Positions 33,812-42,166 of a DNA stretch of 50,788 nt are shown piece by piece. The position numbers and the translations under genes were made by a program. The DNA comes from Eubacteriaceae bacterium. GTDB taxonomy: Bacteria; Bacillota; Clostridia; Eubacteriales; Anaerofustaceae. How positions within the stretch are numbered: the stretch's first letter is position 1; each line of letters opens with the position of its first letter. The notes under the pieces were generated by a model. That model was not told the DNA's origin. It did not search any database and saw only the letters and a program-made list of their open reading frames with translations. Where the stretch lies: positions 1 through 50,788 of the forward strand of contig WRIE01000018.1 in the NCBI GenBank assembly GCA_009782875.1, read 5' to 3'.

Positions 33812-34219
33812 GATCTGCCCTCCCGTATGTGCGCTGTTATTTGTATACATTATATCACAAGCGCCAACTTCACAGCCTCTGGCAAAGCAGCCTTGGATAT
33901 TGTTGGTCGGTTTATCATTAGCTGCATAAGTATTTGAGGCGTTTTGATAAAACCAGTTCTAGGTTAGGAAAGGTTCCAGCTAATTATAAGGCGGTCATTT
34001 CTTCTGAGAGTTAATTCAATTTAGCCCTCGATGCTGTTTTCAGTCCGATTTTCCGAACTGTATCTTTCGTACAGCACAATGCGCATATTACTTCGCCTTA
34101 TTTCGATATTTAATACTTTGTTACATAATGGATATAAAAAAATGGCTTGAACAGCCACTATTAAGCACTTTTTGTAATGTCTTGCACTAAACTCCCGCTA
34201 GGCGGAGACTGAAGAGTTG
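33812..34219. other. Gene-free stretch
   Basis: About 400 AT-rich bases between two minus-strand genes. I see no terminator, repeat or gene. Confidence 0.4.
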
Positions 34220-34750
34220 CTATTGATTTATTTTAACGGAGAAGGGATGCCGGTATTCGTAGTCGGTAAGCGCAACCAAACCCTGTGCAATACCCAAGCC
34301 TTTAGAGAGAGACTCAAGCTTAATGTTTTTTTGATGGTTTTTTTCATCATTATAGATATCCCTAATAAACACACTAATGAGCCAGATAGTGCCTGTACAC
34401 ATTAGAAAGAGGGCTATTTTCATGCCAGACAATCCAAGAAAGCGACCCACGAGATTGCCAAGACTAAACACCACCGCGATGATAATGATCCAACCTCTCG
34501 TATCACTGTCCATAATGATTGCCTTGACCCCTCTAAATTTGATTTGGCTCACCATTCCATCCACTACTTCGCTTGCCAAACATTTCAAGCACACCCCAAC
34601 TTCAAAAGTGCCTAGTATCTTGTAGGATGTTGTGGTGCGGGAATCCCGGTAATCTACTCCTCCCCAACTGGTCGACTGGTCAGTTATTTGACCATAATGG
34701 TAGAGGTGACGCATTATAAAGCTGCTGCCGCATTTGTCACATTTCATCAT
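34220..34750 (-). CDS. Zinc-ribbon membrane protein
   Basis: 176 residues. C-D-K-C (residues 4-7) and C-L-K-C (about 54-57) make a zinc ribbon with a long insertion. Two transmembrane helices follow at about 87-107 and 110-130, and a charged C-terminal tail is cytoplasmic. Two adjacent ATGs (34750, 34747) both fit the GAGG site. Third protein of this general design in the window; not similar in sequence to the others outside the ribbon. Function unknown. Confidence 0.65.
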   Translation of the reverse strand: MMKCDKCGSSFIMRHLYHYGQITDQSTSWGGVDYRDSRTTTSYKILGTFEVGVCLKCLASEVVDGMVSQIKFRGVKAIIMDSDTRGWIIIIAVVFSLGNLVGRFLGLSGMKIALFLMCTGTIWLISVFIRDIYNDEKNHQKNIKLESLSKGLGIAQGLVALTDYEYRHPFSVKINQ

Positions 34751-35008
34751 TCATGCCTCATTTTCAATAATAGTATAACATAAAAAATATGCTAAGACTA
34801 ATTGGCATGGACAATGCCAAAGCCACGTGGATAAATTGGATAGGGCAACGACTTTGCCCACAATAAGGGCCCAGCGGCATTAGGCTCAACACAGCTCGAT
34901 TTGGAAGCTTCCCAAAAATTATTTTCAATTGGTGGATTGCTTGCTGCTCGACAAAAAAAGCCTGGTAACTCTTAAAAAAGCAGCGCGAGAAAATTATTCG
35001 TTATTATC
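34751..35008. other. Intergenic region before the GntR operon
   Basis: No gene. It separates the divergent zinc-ribbon gene and the gntR operon. Confidence 0.35.
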
Positions 35009-35037
35009 TTGACAAATCTGCTACTTCTGAATATACT
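35009..35037 (+). promoter_or_regulatory. Promoter and likely operator of the GntR-ABC operon
   Basis: TTGACA (35009-35014), 17 bases, TATACT (35032-35037): near-consensus. A palindromic ATATAC-TGTATAT overlaps and follows the -10 box (35031-35043), the position where YtrA-type GntR repressors bind their own promoters. Confidence 0.75.
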
Positions 35038-35072
35038 GTATATGTATTAAACATTACAGTAAGGGTGAGAAT

Positions 35073-35453
35073 TTGCAAATTGTTATATCGAACAGTTCTA
35101 GTTTGCCAATATATGAACAGATAAAAAAACAGGTCAAGGCTCAAATATTATCTGGGGAATTAACGGAAGACGAGATGCTTCCCTCTCTGCGGCAGTTGGC
35201 AAGGGACTTAAAAATTAGTGTGCTGACGACTACAAGGGCGTACAACGAACTTGAACAAGACGGCTTTATTACAAGCCGGCAAGGCAAAGGCTTCTTTGTA
35301 ATGTCGAGCAGTTCTAACCTTATCCGTGAACAGCTTATCAAAGAAGTGGAAAACAACCTAAACAATGCGATACAGGCGGCGCAACGAGCGTCCATGCCTG
35401 ATGATGAAGTAATAAGCCTTTTGCGGCTTTTGATGGAGGTAAAAGATGATTAA
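35073..35453 (+). CDS. GntR family regulator, YtrA subfamily
   Basis: 126 residues. The winged helix is typical: P-I-Y-E-Q-I-K-K-Q-V, L-P-S-L-R-Q-L-A-R-D-L, T-T-R-A-Y-N-E-L-E-Q-D-G-F-I, R-Q-G-K-G-F-F-V. A short helical tail for dimerisation replaces the large effector domain, as in YtrA. The start is TTG 35073. Its stop overlaps the ATPase start by eight bases. It probably represses this operon and releases it on envelope stress or an antibiotic. Confidence 0.92.
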   Translation: MQIVISNSSSLPIYEQIKKQVKAQILSGELTEDEMLPSLRQLARDLKISVLTTTRAYNELEQDGFITSRQGKGFFVMSSSSNLIREQLIKEVENNLNNAIQAAQRASMPDDEVISLLRLLMEVKDD

Positions 35454-36306
35454 AAACCATTTGGAATTAAGGGGTGTAAGCAAGAGCTTTCCCAGTTTCA
35501 AGCTAAATAATATCAGCCTTTCTTTGCCCAAAGGGTATATTATGGGGCTTGTCGGCCCGAATGGAGCCGGAAAGACAACGACGATACAGCTTATTTTAAA
35601 TATGTTTGAAAAGGACGCTGGGGAAATCTTGGTTTTTGATAAAGACAATATAAAATATGAAAACGCCATAAAACAAGATCTTGGCGTTGTGTTCGACAGT
35701 ATCTTTTATGTTGATAGCTGGACTGTTGCGGACACAGAAAGAGCGGTATCTATTTTTTATGAGGATTGGAAACATGATGTTTTTTCTCAGATGGCAAAAC
35801 GCTTTGATTTGCCACAAAACAAAAAAGTGAGTGAGTTATCGCGCGGCACACAAATGAAGTTGATGCTTGCTTGCGCTTTTTCGCATAATGCAAAGCTGCT
35901 GATACTTGACGAGCCTACAAGCGGCCTTGACCCTGTTATCCGGGATGAGTTTTTAGAAATACTGCAAGATTATATAAAAGACGGTGATCGAAGCGTTTTA
36001 TTTTCTACACATATTACAACAGATTTAGAACGGGTTGCCGATTATATCACTCTTATCGACCAAGGCGAGTTGATTTATTCTGGCAGTATGGATGGCATAA
36101 CAGGCCGTTACTGCATTATCAAAGGCAAGCCGCGTGATTTGACTGCAGAGCTTGAAAAAGACATTATCGGATTAAGAAAAACCGATGTGAGTTTTGAGGG
36201 GCTTATTGAAGCGAAAGAAGCGGCGCAATACAAAGGCTATGTTTTTGATGCCGCGACGATCAATGATATTGTAATTGGCATAAGCAAAGGAGGCACTAGG
36301 AAATGA
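35446..36306 (+). CDS. ABC transporter ATP-binding protein (YtrB-like)
   Basis: 286 residues with Walker A G-P-N-G-A-G-K-T-T, signature L-S-R-G-T-Q-M-K (a common variant of LSGGQ in this subfamily), Walker B L-L-I-L-D-E-P-T-S-G-L-D-P and the switch His in F-S-T-H-I-T-T-D-L-E. The C-terminal 70 residues are an extra alpha/beta domain. ATG 35446 follows GGAGGT. It overlaps both neighbours, so operon structure is tight. Confidence 0.94.
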   Translation: MIKNHLELRGVSKSFPSFKLNNISLSLPKGYIMGLVGPNGAGKTTTIQLILNMFEKDAGEILVFDKDNIKYENAIKQDLGVVFDSIFYVDSWTVADTERAVSIFYEDWKHDVFSQMAKRFDLPQNKKVSELSRGTQMKLMLACAFSHNAKLLILDEPTSGLDPVIRDEFLEILQDYIKDGDRSVLFSTHITTDLERVADYITLIDQGELIYSGSMDGITGRYCIIKGKPRDLTAELEKDIIGLRKTDVSFEGLIEAKEAAQYKGYVFDAATINDIVIGISKGGTRK

Positions 36307-36947
36307 AAGGTTTTTTAAAAATAACAAAGCTGGACTTTTTTACAATGAAATCTCAGGCAGCCGTATATTTATCATTTGTGCTGATTGTGCTGATGTTTGG
36401 TTTTATGGGTTCATCTATCATTGTATTGGGCATAACCGGCGCATGGTTTATGGCGCTGATGTCATCAAATATTTTTGCCATTCAGGAAAAAAACAACCTT
36501 GAGCGCCTATATGGCTCTGTTTCCGTTGGACTAAAGGATATTGTACTTGGGCGATACACTTTCGTAATCTTGAACTATCTAGCATCTTTCCTTGCGATTA
36601 TTGTAATGTGCTCTGGCTTTGCGTTATTTCAGCATAAAACATTGGAAGTAGCCGATATTTTGCTCGGATTCAGCTTGTCACTCTTAGCCTTCTCTGTTAT
36701 TACAGGAATACAAATGCCGCTGTTTTTCAAAATGGGGTACACAAAGGCAAAGGTTTGGTCCATGGTCCCATTTGTTGCTGTAATGGCTTTAGTGGTTATC
36801 CCGTCTTTTGTGTCTGCGCTTTCCGGTGTTATTGAGTTTATGCTAACTAATAAAGGTATTTTGATTGCGTGCAGTATTTTGGCAAGCTGTGTAGTTCAAT
36901 TCTTTTCATATCAAATTGCCGTTGTAGTGTATCGCAAACGGCGCTAA
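36303..36947 (+). CDS. ABC-2 type membrane permease
   Basis: 214 residues with six hydrophobic helices and little else, the size of the small ABC-2 permeases that pair with YtrB-like ATPases. A short amphipathic N-terminus precedes helix 1. It overlaps the ATPase by four bases (ATGA). Likely an exporter of a small or peptide compound; cargo unknown. Confidence 0.85.
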   Translation: MKGFLKITKLDFFTMKSQAAVYLSFVLIVLMFGFMGSSIIVLGITGAWFMALMSSNIFAIQEKNNLERLYGSVSVGLKDIVLGRYTFVILNYLASFLAIIVMCSGFALFQHKTLEVADILLGFSLSLLAFSVITGIQMPLFFKMGYTKAKVWSMVPFVAVMALVVIPSFVSALSGVIEFMLTNKGILIACSILASCVVQFFSYQIAVVVYRKRR

Positions 36948-36960
36948 GGAAAGAGATTAT

Positions 36961-37161
36961 CATGAAATGTGAAACCTGTAGAACACGCATGGCTGATACT
37001 ATATCAGATTTAGACTACAATTTAACGGCGAAATACTAAAGGTTGTGAATGTCGCTGCTTGTCGATGCCCGCACTGCAAGAAAAATATTGTCACTGGCTT
37101 TGTCTTAGCTAAACTTGAAACGTGGAAAAACGGGGAAATAATTGATTATGCAAAAATGTGA
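36961..37161 (+). pseudogene. YgiT/MqsA-type zinc-finger protein, frameshifted
   Basis: From ATG 36961 the frame gives M-K-C-E-T-C and stops at 37039. In another frame the same stretch reads F-N-G-E-I-L-K-V-V-N-V-A-A-C-R-C-P-H-C, the second half of a YgiT-type zinc finger, ending at a TGA at 37161. One missing base in the T-run near 37020 explains it. Such proteins are often antitoxin N-domains; no toxin gene is adjacent. Confidence 0.65.
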
Positions 37162-37169
37162 ACAAAAAG

Positions 37170-37345
37170 AAGCTGATTATTTATTTTTTTTCTTCTCCCG
37201 TCCTCCGGCTTCTTTGCCCCTTTTGGTATCAGCCACAAACGGCTAAACGCACAACGCCGATAATCCGTTTTTCTTCGCAGAGTTTTTGTACTCGCCTTTC
37301 TGATATACCCCACTTTCCGACGGCTTCCTGTACCGTTTATTAATT
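37170..37345 (-). pseudogene. Excisionase-like helix-turn-helix protein, frameshifted
   Basis: The minus strand reads V-Q-E-A-V-G-K-W-G-I-S-E-R-R-V-Q-K-L-C and, after a one-base shift, R-L-W-L-I-P-K-G-A-K-K-P-E-D. These are the recognition helix and the W-x-I-P-K-x-A-x-K-P end of the short DNA-binding proteins found in many clostridial mobile elements. Dead remnant. Confidence 0.6.
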
Positions 37346-37501
37346 GCACATCCTTTCTCCTCTCCAGTTGCTAAGGCCAAGTTCGTTGCTGTCTATGAAG
37401 CTGCCACAATTGCGGATTATTGAAAACACAATTATTTCTTCAACACATATTTTCATTCTTAAATGAGCCAATAAAGGATATCCCCAAAATATATCAAACT
37501 C

Positions 37502-37545
37502 TTTACACAAGGCTGTTATTGGATTTTACATAACATCGTTATAAA
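37502..37545 (+). promoter_or_regulatory. Putative promoter and Pho-box-like repeats before phnD
   Basis: Two TTTACA hexamers (37502-37507 and 37525-37530), 23 bases apart, resemble the TTHACA repeats bound by PhoP in Bacillus, although the spacing is one base off the usual 22. A -10-like TATAAA follows at 37540. Control by phosphate starvation would fit the operon, but the site is weak. Confidence 0.3.
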
Positions 37546-37580
37546 TAGAATTGAAATAACAAAAAGGCAAAGGTAAAAAT

Positions 37581-38660
37581 ATGCGAAAAAACAAGGGTTC
37601 GAAAGGGATTGCAGCGATTTTGCTTGTAGCCATTATGGCGCTTGGCATGGTCGGTTGCGGTACCAATACCCCTCCAGCATCAAATAACCAAGGAAACTCA
37701 AACGCTGAAGGCAACAATACAACAACGAACATAAGCCCCATCATCGTGACATGGTATCCAAATGAATCGTCAAACACCCATGAAGGCGTGCGTACGGAAA
37801 TAAGCAGGCTAATCGAACAAGCAACGGGCAGAAAAGTCGAGCATAAGCTGACAACCGATTACACAATCGCTATAGAAGCTATTGCGAGCGGATCAGCCGA
37901 TATCGCTATGGCGATGGGTGCGGTCGGCTACATTGAAGCAAAAAACAGAAACCCGCAAGTTGATGTCCTGTTTGTGAACTCTGACAAGAATGGGAAACTT
38001 GATGAAGCAAAATATTTCTCATGGCTTTGTGTGGCTTTAGAAAACGCAGCTGCATACAAAAGCGGCAACACATATTCCATCGACAATATTAAAGGGAAAA
38101 AGATATCCTTTGTTTCCAACAGCTCCACATCAGGGTTTAAAGTCCCTGCTTCCTCAATCATAGAGCACTTTCCGGCTGACCAATTGGATGAGGACAAATT
38201 GATCGAGGGCGGACGCAACAATTTTTTCAATGAAGTATATTTTGGAGGCTCCCACCAAGGCTCAGCAGTCAACTTGCTTAATGGAAGCGCCGAAGTCGCG
38301 GCTTTCTGCGACACTGAGCTCCTTCCCTATATCGAATTAAAATCTGGTGAAGATAATACCATTGGCGCTGTGTACACCGTTAGAGCAGGCGCAGACGCCC
38401 CATTTGACCAATATGCAGGATACGACTTCATTGTTATTGCAGCCAAACCAGTTTTTAATGGGCCAAACGCATACAACCCGAAAAACTTGAGCGAGGCAGA
38501 GATTAAAGCAATCAGGGATTTGTTCACATCAGAAGAAGTCTCAAGCAATGAGATTCTCTTTTACGATGCAGACATCGAAGGCGCTATTGGATTGTATAAA
38601 AAATCCTCGAGCTACGGTTATGTCCTCACTTCCGATTCGTGGTACGACCCCTACCGTTAG
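37581..38660 (+). CDS. phnD: Phosphonate ABC transporter substrate-binding lipoprotein
   Basis: 359 residues. A lipoprotein signal ends at M-V-G-C (Cys about 26), so the protein is anchored outside the membrane. The mature part is a PhnD/phosphate-phosphonate periplasmic-binding fold (W-Y-P-N-E-S, Y-T-I-A-I-E-A-I, A-D-I-A-M, and S-T-S-G-F-K-V-P near the binding site). First gene of the phosphonate operon; captures phosphonates for PhnC and the two PhnE. Confidence 0.93.
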   Translation: MRKNKGSKGIAAILLVAIMALGMVGCGTNTPPASNNQGNSNAEGNNTTTNISPIIVTWYPNESSNTHEGVRTEISRLIEQATGRKVEHKLTTDYTIAIEAIASGSADIAMAMGAVGYIEAKNRNPQVDVLFVNSDKNGKLDEAKYFSWLCVALENAAAYKSGNTYSIDNIKGKKISFVSNSSTSGFKVPASSIIEHFPADQLDEDKLIEGGRNNFFNEVYFGGSHQGSAVNLLNGSAEVAAFCDTELLPYIELKSGEDNTIGAVYTVRAGADAPFDQYAGYDFIVIAAKPVFNGPNAYNPKNLSEAEIKAIRDLFTSEEVSSNEILFYDADIEGAIGLYKKSSSYGYVLTSDSWYDPYR

Positions 38661-38687
38661 AAATGAAAAGGAATGGGGAATAAACAA

Positions 38688-39458
38688 ATGCCGATTTTAG
38701 AATTTCAAAATGTAAGCAAAGTATATGGCAACACAACAAAAGCGCTGACAAATGTTTCCTTCTCCGTGAACGAAGGCGAGTTTGTGTCCATTATCGGCCC
38801 ATCCGGCTCAGGCAAATCAACCATCCTGCGTTGTATCAACCGGCTTGTTGATACAACGCAAGGGTCGATAATCTTTGATGGGCACGATATAAATAACGCC
38901 AATAAAAAAGAGATACGGCAAGTCCGCAAAAAGACCGGCATGATCTTCCAACATTACAACCTTGTGGACCGGCTGAGCGTGATCGAAAACGTCTTGCACG
39001 GACGGCTTGGATACAAGTCTACACTGAGTGGCGCTATTGGCCGCTATACCGAGCAGGAAAAGGAGCAAGCTTTCCAAATCCTTGCGAAACTCGGGCTTAC
39101 AGAGCAGGCATACAAACGCTGTGATGAATTGTCTGGCGGGCAAAAACAGAGAGTCGGAATCGCCCGCTCCCTGATGCAAGAGCCTAGGCTAATTTTATGC
39201 GACGAGCCTATTGCGTCCCTAGACCCTAGTTCATCGAAGATTATCATGGACTATTTAAGCACTATTAATAAAAACATGAAAATAACCTGTATTTGCAATC
39301 TGCACCAAGTGGATGTCGCAATGCGATATGCAAAACGAATTATTGGCATCACATCAGGGCAAATCGTATATGACGGGCCGCCTGAGGAGTTGACCAAATC
39401 AAAAATCTACGACATTTACCAATCAAACGAAGGTGGGCTAATTACTGATGTTAGATAA
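38688..39458 (+). CDS. phnC: Phosphonate ABC transporter ATP-binding protein
   Basis: 256 residues from ATG 38688; an ATG five codons upstream (38673) touches the ribosome binding site and is less likely. Walker A G-P-S-G-S-G-K-S-T, Q-loop I-F-Q-H-Y-N-L-V, signature L-S-G-G-Q-K-Q-R, Walker B L-I-L-C-D-E-P-I-A-S-L-D-P. The I-F-Q-H-Y-N-L-V-D-R-L segment is typical of PhnC. It overlaps phnE by 11 bases. Confidence 0.94.
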   Translation: MPILEFQNVSKVYGNTTKALTNVSFSVNEGEFVSIIGPSGSGKSTILRCINRLVDTTQGSIIFDGHDINNANKKEIRQVRKKTGMIFQHYNLVDRLSVIENVLHGRLGYKSTLSGAIGRYTEQEKEQAFQILAKLGLTEQAYKRCDELSGGQKQRVGIARSLMQEPRLILCDEPIASLDPSSSKIIMDYLSTINKNMKITCICNLHQVDVAMRYAKRIIGITSGQIVYDGPPEELTKSKIYDIYQSNEGGLITDVR

Positions 39459-40284
39459 GCAAATGGATAATTTAATAGAAAAAACACCAAAAAAAACAAA
39501 TCAAATCTCTGTGTTTTCCAAGAGGAAAAGAACATTTGCAATTACGTTTTTCGGAATATTTGCACTGTTTGCGGTTTCAGCCATCGTCGCAAACTACAAT
39601 ATACTCTCCGGATTTGAGTCAATACCAAAAGCTTTCGCTTGGATGGCAGGGAACTTTATTCCCGATAAAAAAGCATTGTCCCGCCTTCCAAATATCCTTG
39701 CAAAACTGTTTGAGACAGCATTGCTGGCAGTTGCTGTAACAGCCAGCGCCGCCATATGCGCGTTTTTCTTCAGCTTGCTCGGCACAAAAACCACAAAGGC
39801 TCCCCCTCTGGTTTCCCGTGCAGCCAGGATTGCCGCCTCTTTTTTTAGAAACGTGCCAAACGTGGTTTGGGCAATCCTGTTGCTTTTTTCGTTTGGCCAA
39901 AACATTCTTACCGGCTTTTTTGCGCTTTTTTTCGCCACGTTTGGAATGCTGGTCCGTATGTTTATAGAAACCATTGACGAGGTCAGCTCCTCGTGTGTCG
40001 AAGCGTTGCACGCTACAGGGGCGAATTCGATACAAATAATACTCCAAGGTATAGTCCCCTCATCCCTGCCAGAAATCGTTTCATGGGTGTTGTATATGAT
40101 TGAATACAACATTCGGGATTCAACCTTGATCGGGATACTCACGGCAACAGGGATTGGCTATTTGTTTGACTTGTACTATAAAAGGATGGATTATGGCTCG
40201 GCAAGCCTTGTTGTCATTTGCATAGTGATACTTGTTATAACCATTGAATTATTATCAAATAAAATTAGAAAGGTGATTATGTGA
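39448..40284 (+). CDS. phnE: Phosphonate ABC transporter permease 1
   Basis: 278 residues, BPD_transp_1 fold with about six helices. Contains P-N-V-V-W-A-I-L-L-L-F, then E-A-L-H-A-T-G-A-N-S-I-Q-I-I-L-Q-G-I-V-P, the EAA loop that contacts PhnC. Starts inside the end of phnC and its stop overlaps the next ATG (TGATG). One of a pair of PhnE permeases that probably form a heterodimer. Confidence 0.93.
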   Translation: MLDKQMDNLIEKTPKKTNQISVFSKRKRTFAITFFGIFALFAVSAIVANYNILSGFESIPKAFAWMAGNFIPDKKALSRLPNILAKLFETALLAVAVTASAAICAFFFSLLGTKTTKAPPLVSRAARIAASFFRNVPNVVWAILLLFSFGQNILTGFFALFFATFGMLVRMFIETIDEVSSSCVEALHATGANSIQIILQGIVPSSLPEIVSWVLYMIEYNIRDSTLIGILTATGIGYLFDLYYKRMDYGSASLVVICIVILVITIELLSNKIRKVIM

Positions 40285-41153
40285 TGAGAGATCTTTCATT
40301 CACAGCTCCAACACCAGTTTCCCTTGATTTTAATAAATGCATGAGAAAGACGAAAAGCGGAAAAATCAAAACGGCTGTCAAATCCAAGAGCAGAAGCGCA
40401 ATACGATTTACTATTTTTGCTCTGCTTGGGCTTGCAGCATGCGGGTTTTTAACATTCGACTATAAAGATATTGAACTGTCCAAAGCTCTTGCAGGCACTT
40501 GGAATAATGCAAAAGCGCTCTTTGGGCAACCGCGGCTTAACCACAGTTCGTTGCCAGGCGCATTAAACGCGCTGTATATGACCATTTCCTTGGGAACCCT
40601 CTCCACGATCTTCGGGGCTGTTGTCGCATTTTTCGGAGCATTGCTTTGCGCGAAAAATATCGCAAACCCAGTGGCTGCAAATATTGTGAAGAGTTTGGTC
40701 GCTTTCATCAGGGCGGTTCCGACGATATTGTGGGTATTAATTTTTACCATCGCTGCAGGGCTCGGGAGTGTCGCCGCTGTTATTGGCCTTACTTTCCACA
40801 GCGCAGGTTATTTAGTCAAAGCATATGCGGAGTCCATCGAAGAAATGGATAGCGGCACTATCGAAGCGCTGAAGGCCAGCGGCGCCAACTTTTGGCAGAT
40901 CGTGCTGCAAGCAATTTTGCCTTCCTCTATCAGCCGCATGGCAGCATGGACATTTCTACGCTTTGAAATCAATTTCATCAATGCGCTCGCAGTTGGCGCA
41001 GCTGCTGGGGCAGGAGGGATAGGATTTGACCTTTATATGGCGGGCAACCACTACTTTGATCTGCGGGAGCTTGGCTTTATAACCTATATTGTTGTCGCGG
41101 CGGTAATCCTGCTTGAAATGCTTTCGACGAAAATCAAAGCGAAGGTGGCCTAG
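40284..41153 (+). CDS. phnE: Phosphonate ABC transporter permease 2
   Basis: 289 residues from ATG 40284. The same fold as PhnE1, preceded by a longer polar N-terminus (about 45 residues). EAA loop E-A-L-K-A-S-G-A-N-F-W-Q-I-V-L-Q-A-I-L-P. Followed by phnG one base later. Second half of the permease dimer. Confidence 0.93.
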   Translation: MRDLSFTAPTPVSLDFNKCMRKTKSGKIKTAVKSKSRSAIRFTIFALLGLAACGFLTFDYKDIELSKALAGTWNNAKALFGQPRLNHSSLPGALNALYMTISLGTLSTIFGAVVAFFGALLCAKNIANPVAANIVKSLVAFIRAVPTILWVLIFTIAAGLGSVAAVIGLTFHSAGYLVKAYAESIEEMDSGTIEALKASGANFWQIVLQAILPSSISRMAAWTFLRFEINFINALAVGAAAGAGGIGFDLYMAGNHYFDLRELGFITYIVVAAVILLEMLSTKIKAKVA

Positions 41154-41154
41154 C

Positions 41155-41604
41155 ATGGATAAAAGGCGATTAACTAAAGTGCTGGCTAGGGCAGACAGAA
41201 ACGAGATAGCGGCGCTGTCTGCAAACGTCCAAAAATCACACCGCCCAATTATCGTCAAAGAGCCTGCCAAGACACTGACAATGATCAAACTTCGCGACCC
41301 GGTCAAACAAGGCATGTTTTACATCGGGGAAGTTATCGTATGCGAGGCAGTGGTGGAGATAGATAGCGTGCAAGGCGCCGCCGTTTTGATGGGCGATGAT
41401 TTAGAAAAAGTTCTTGGCATGGCTATTATTGACGCCGCAGTCAATTTGGAAGTTTTTGAAGATTTGGAAAAATTGGAAGGGCTTGAAAAAGAGCAGGACA
41501 ACAGGGTCAAGCAAGAATACGCTATGACACTGAACACAATGGTCAACTTTGAATCTATGGACCAGGAGGCGCCAGATGACCTTGCAGCTAACAAAAAAGC
41601 ATAG
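41155..41604 (+). CDS. phnG: C-P lyase core complex subunit PhnG
   Basis: 149 residues, the same length as E. coli PhnG. The start is ATG 41155, one base after the phnE stop; an in-frame ATG at 41113 lies inside phnE and is not used. Conserved stretches include R-D-P-V-K-Q-G-M-F-Y-I-G-E-V-I-V-C-E and A-A-V-L-M-G-D-D. It forms the (PhnGHIJ)2 core with the next three products, which loads phosphonate onto ATP-derived ribose. Confidence 0.93.
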   Translation: MDKRRLTKVLARADRNEIAALSANVQKSHRPIIVKEPAKTLTMIKLRDPVKQGMFYIGEVIVCEAVVEIDSVQGAAVLMGDDLEKVLGMAIIDAAVNLEVFEDLEKLEGLEKEQDNRVKQEYAMTLNTMVNFESMDQEAPDDLAANKKA

Positions 41605-42166
41605 TTTTGATATGGTATTCGACAGCCAGAAGGTATTTCGGCTTATCCTTGAAGTTATGTCCAATCCAACACGGATTGCCAATATCATGGAATATGCAGA
41701 TAGACTATCTGGCAGCAATCCACTGTTTTTAGCTATAGCTATGACACTTCTGGACAATGAGGCCAGCGTTGACACTTGTGGGGACCATGTGCTGTCGGGG
41801 GAAATAGTATCGTTGGCGCTAGCACGGATTGAAACGGTTGATACGGCAGATTTTATTTTTATCAGCGATGAAAGCGGCATAAAAGATGTTATCGAAAATG
41901 CCAAATGCGGCACACTGGCTGACCCGCAAAAAAGCGCGACAGTTGTTATGCAATACCAAAACGACAATAGGCCTGGCAGCGCAATAACCTTGGCAGGTCC
42001 GGGCATTGACGGGCAAGCCGTGCTACTAGCGCCGCAAGTGGCAATTGATGCGATTAAGTTGCGCGATGCGCAAAACTACGAATACCCCCAAGGGATAGAT
42101 TTGCTCTTTATATCAGGCAATGGCGATTTATTCGCTATCCCCCGTATGGTCAAGGTGGTGGAATAA
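41576..42166 (+). CDS. phnH: C-P lyase core complex subunit PhnH
   Basis: 196 residues from ATG 41576, set by the GGAGG eight bases upstream; overlaps phnG by 29 bases. E. coli PhnH is 194 residues. Blocks: V-F-R-L-I-L-E-V-M-S-N-P, G-P-G-I, Y-P-Q-G-I-D-L-L-F. The fold resembles PLP-dependent transferases without the cofactor. It dimerises in the core complex. Confidence 0.92.
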   Translation: MTLQLTKKHSFDMVFDSQKVFRLILEVMSNPTRIANIMEYADRLSGSNPLFLAIAMTLLDNEASVDTCGDHVLSGEIVSLALARIETVDTADFIFISDESGIKDVIENAKCGTLADPQKSATVVMQYQNDNRPGSAITLAGPGIDGQAVLLAPQVAIDAIKLRDAQNYEYPQGIDLLFISGNGDLFAIPRMVKVVE

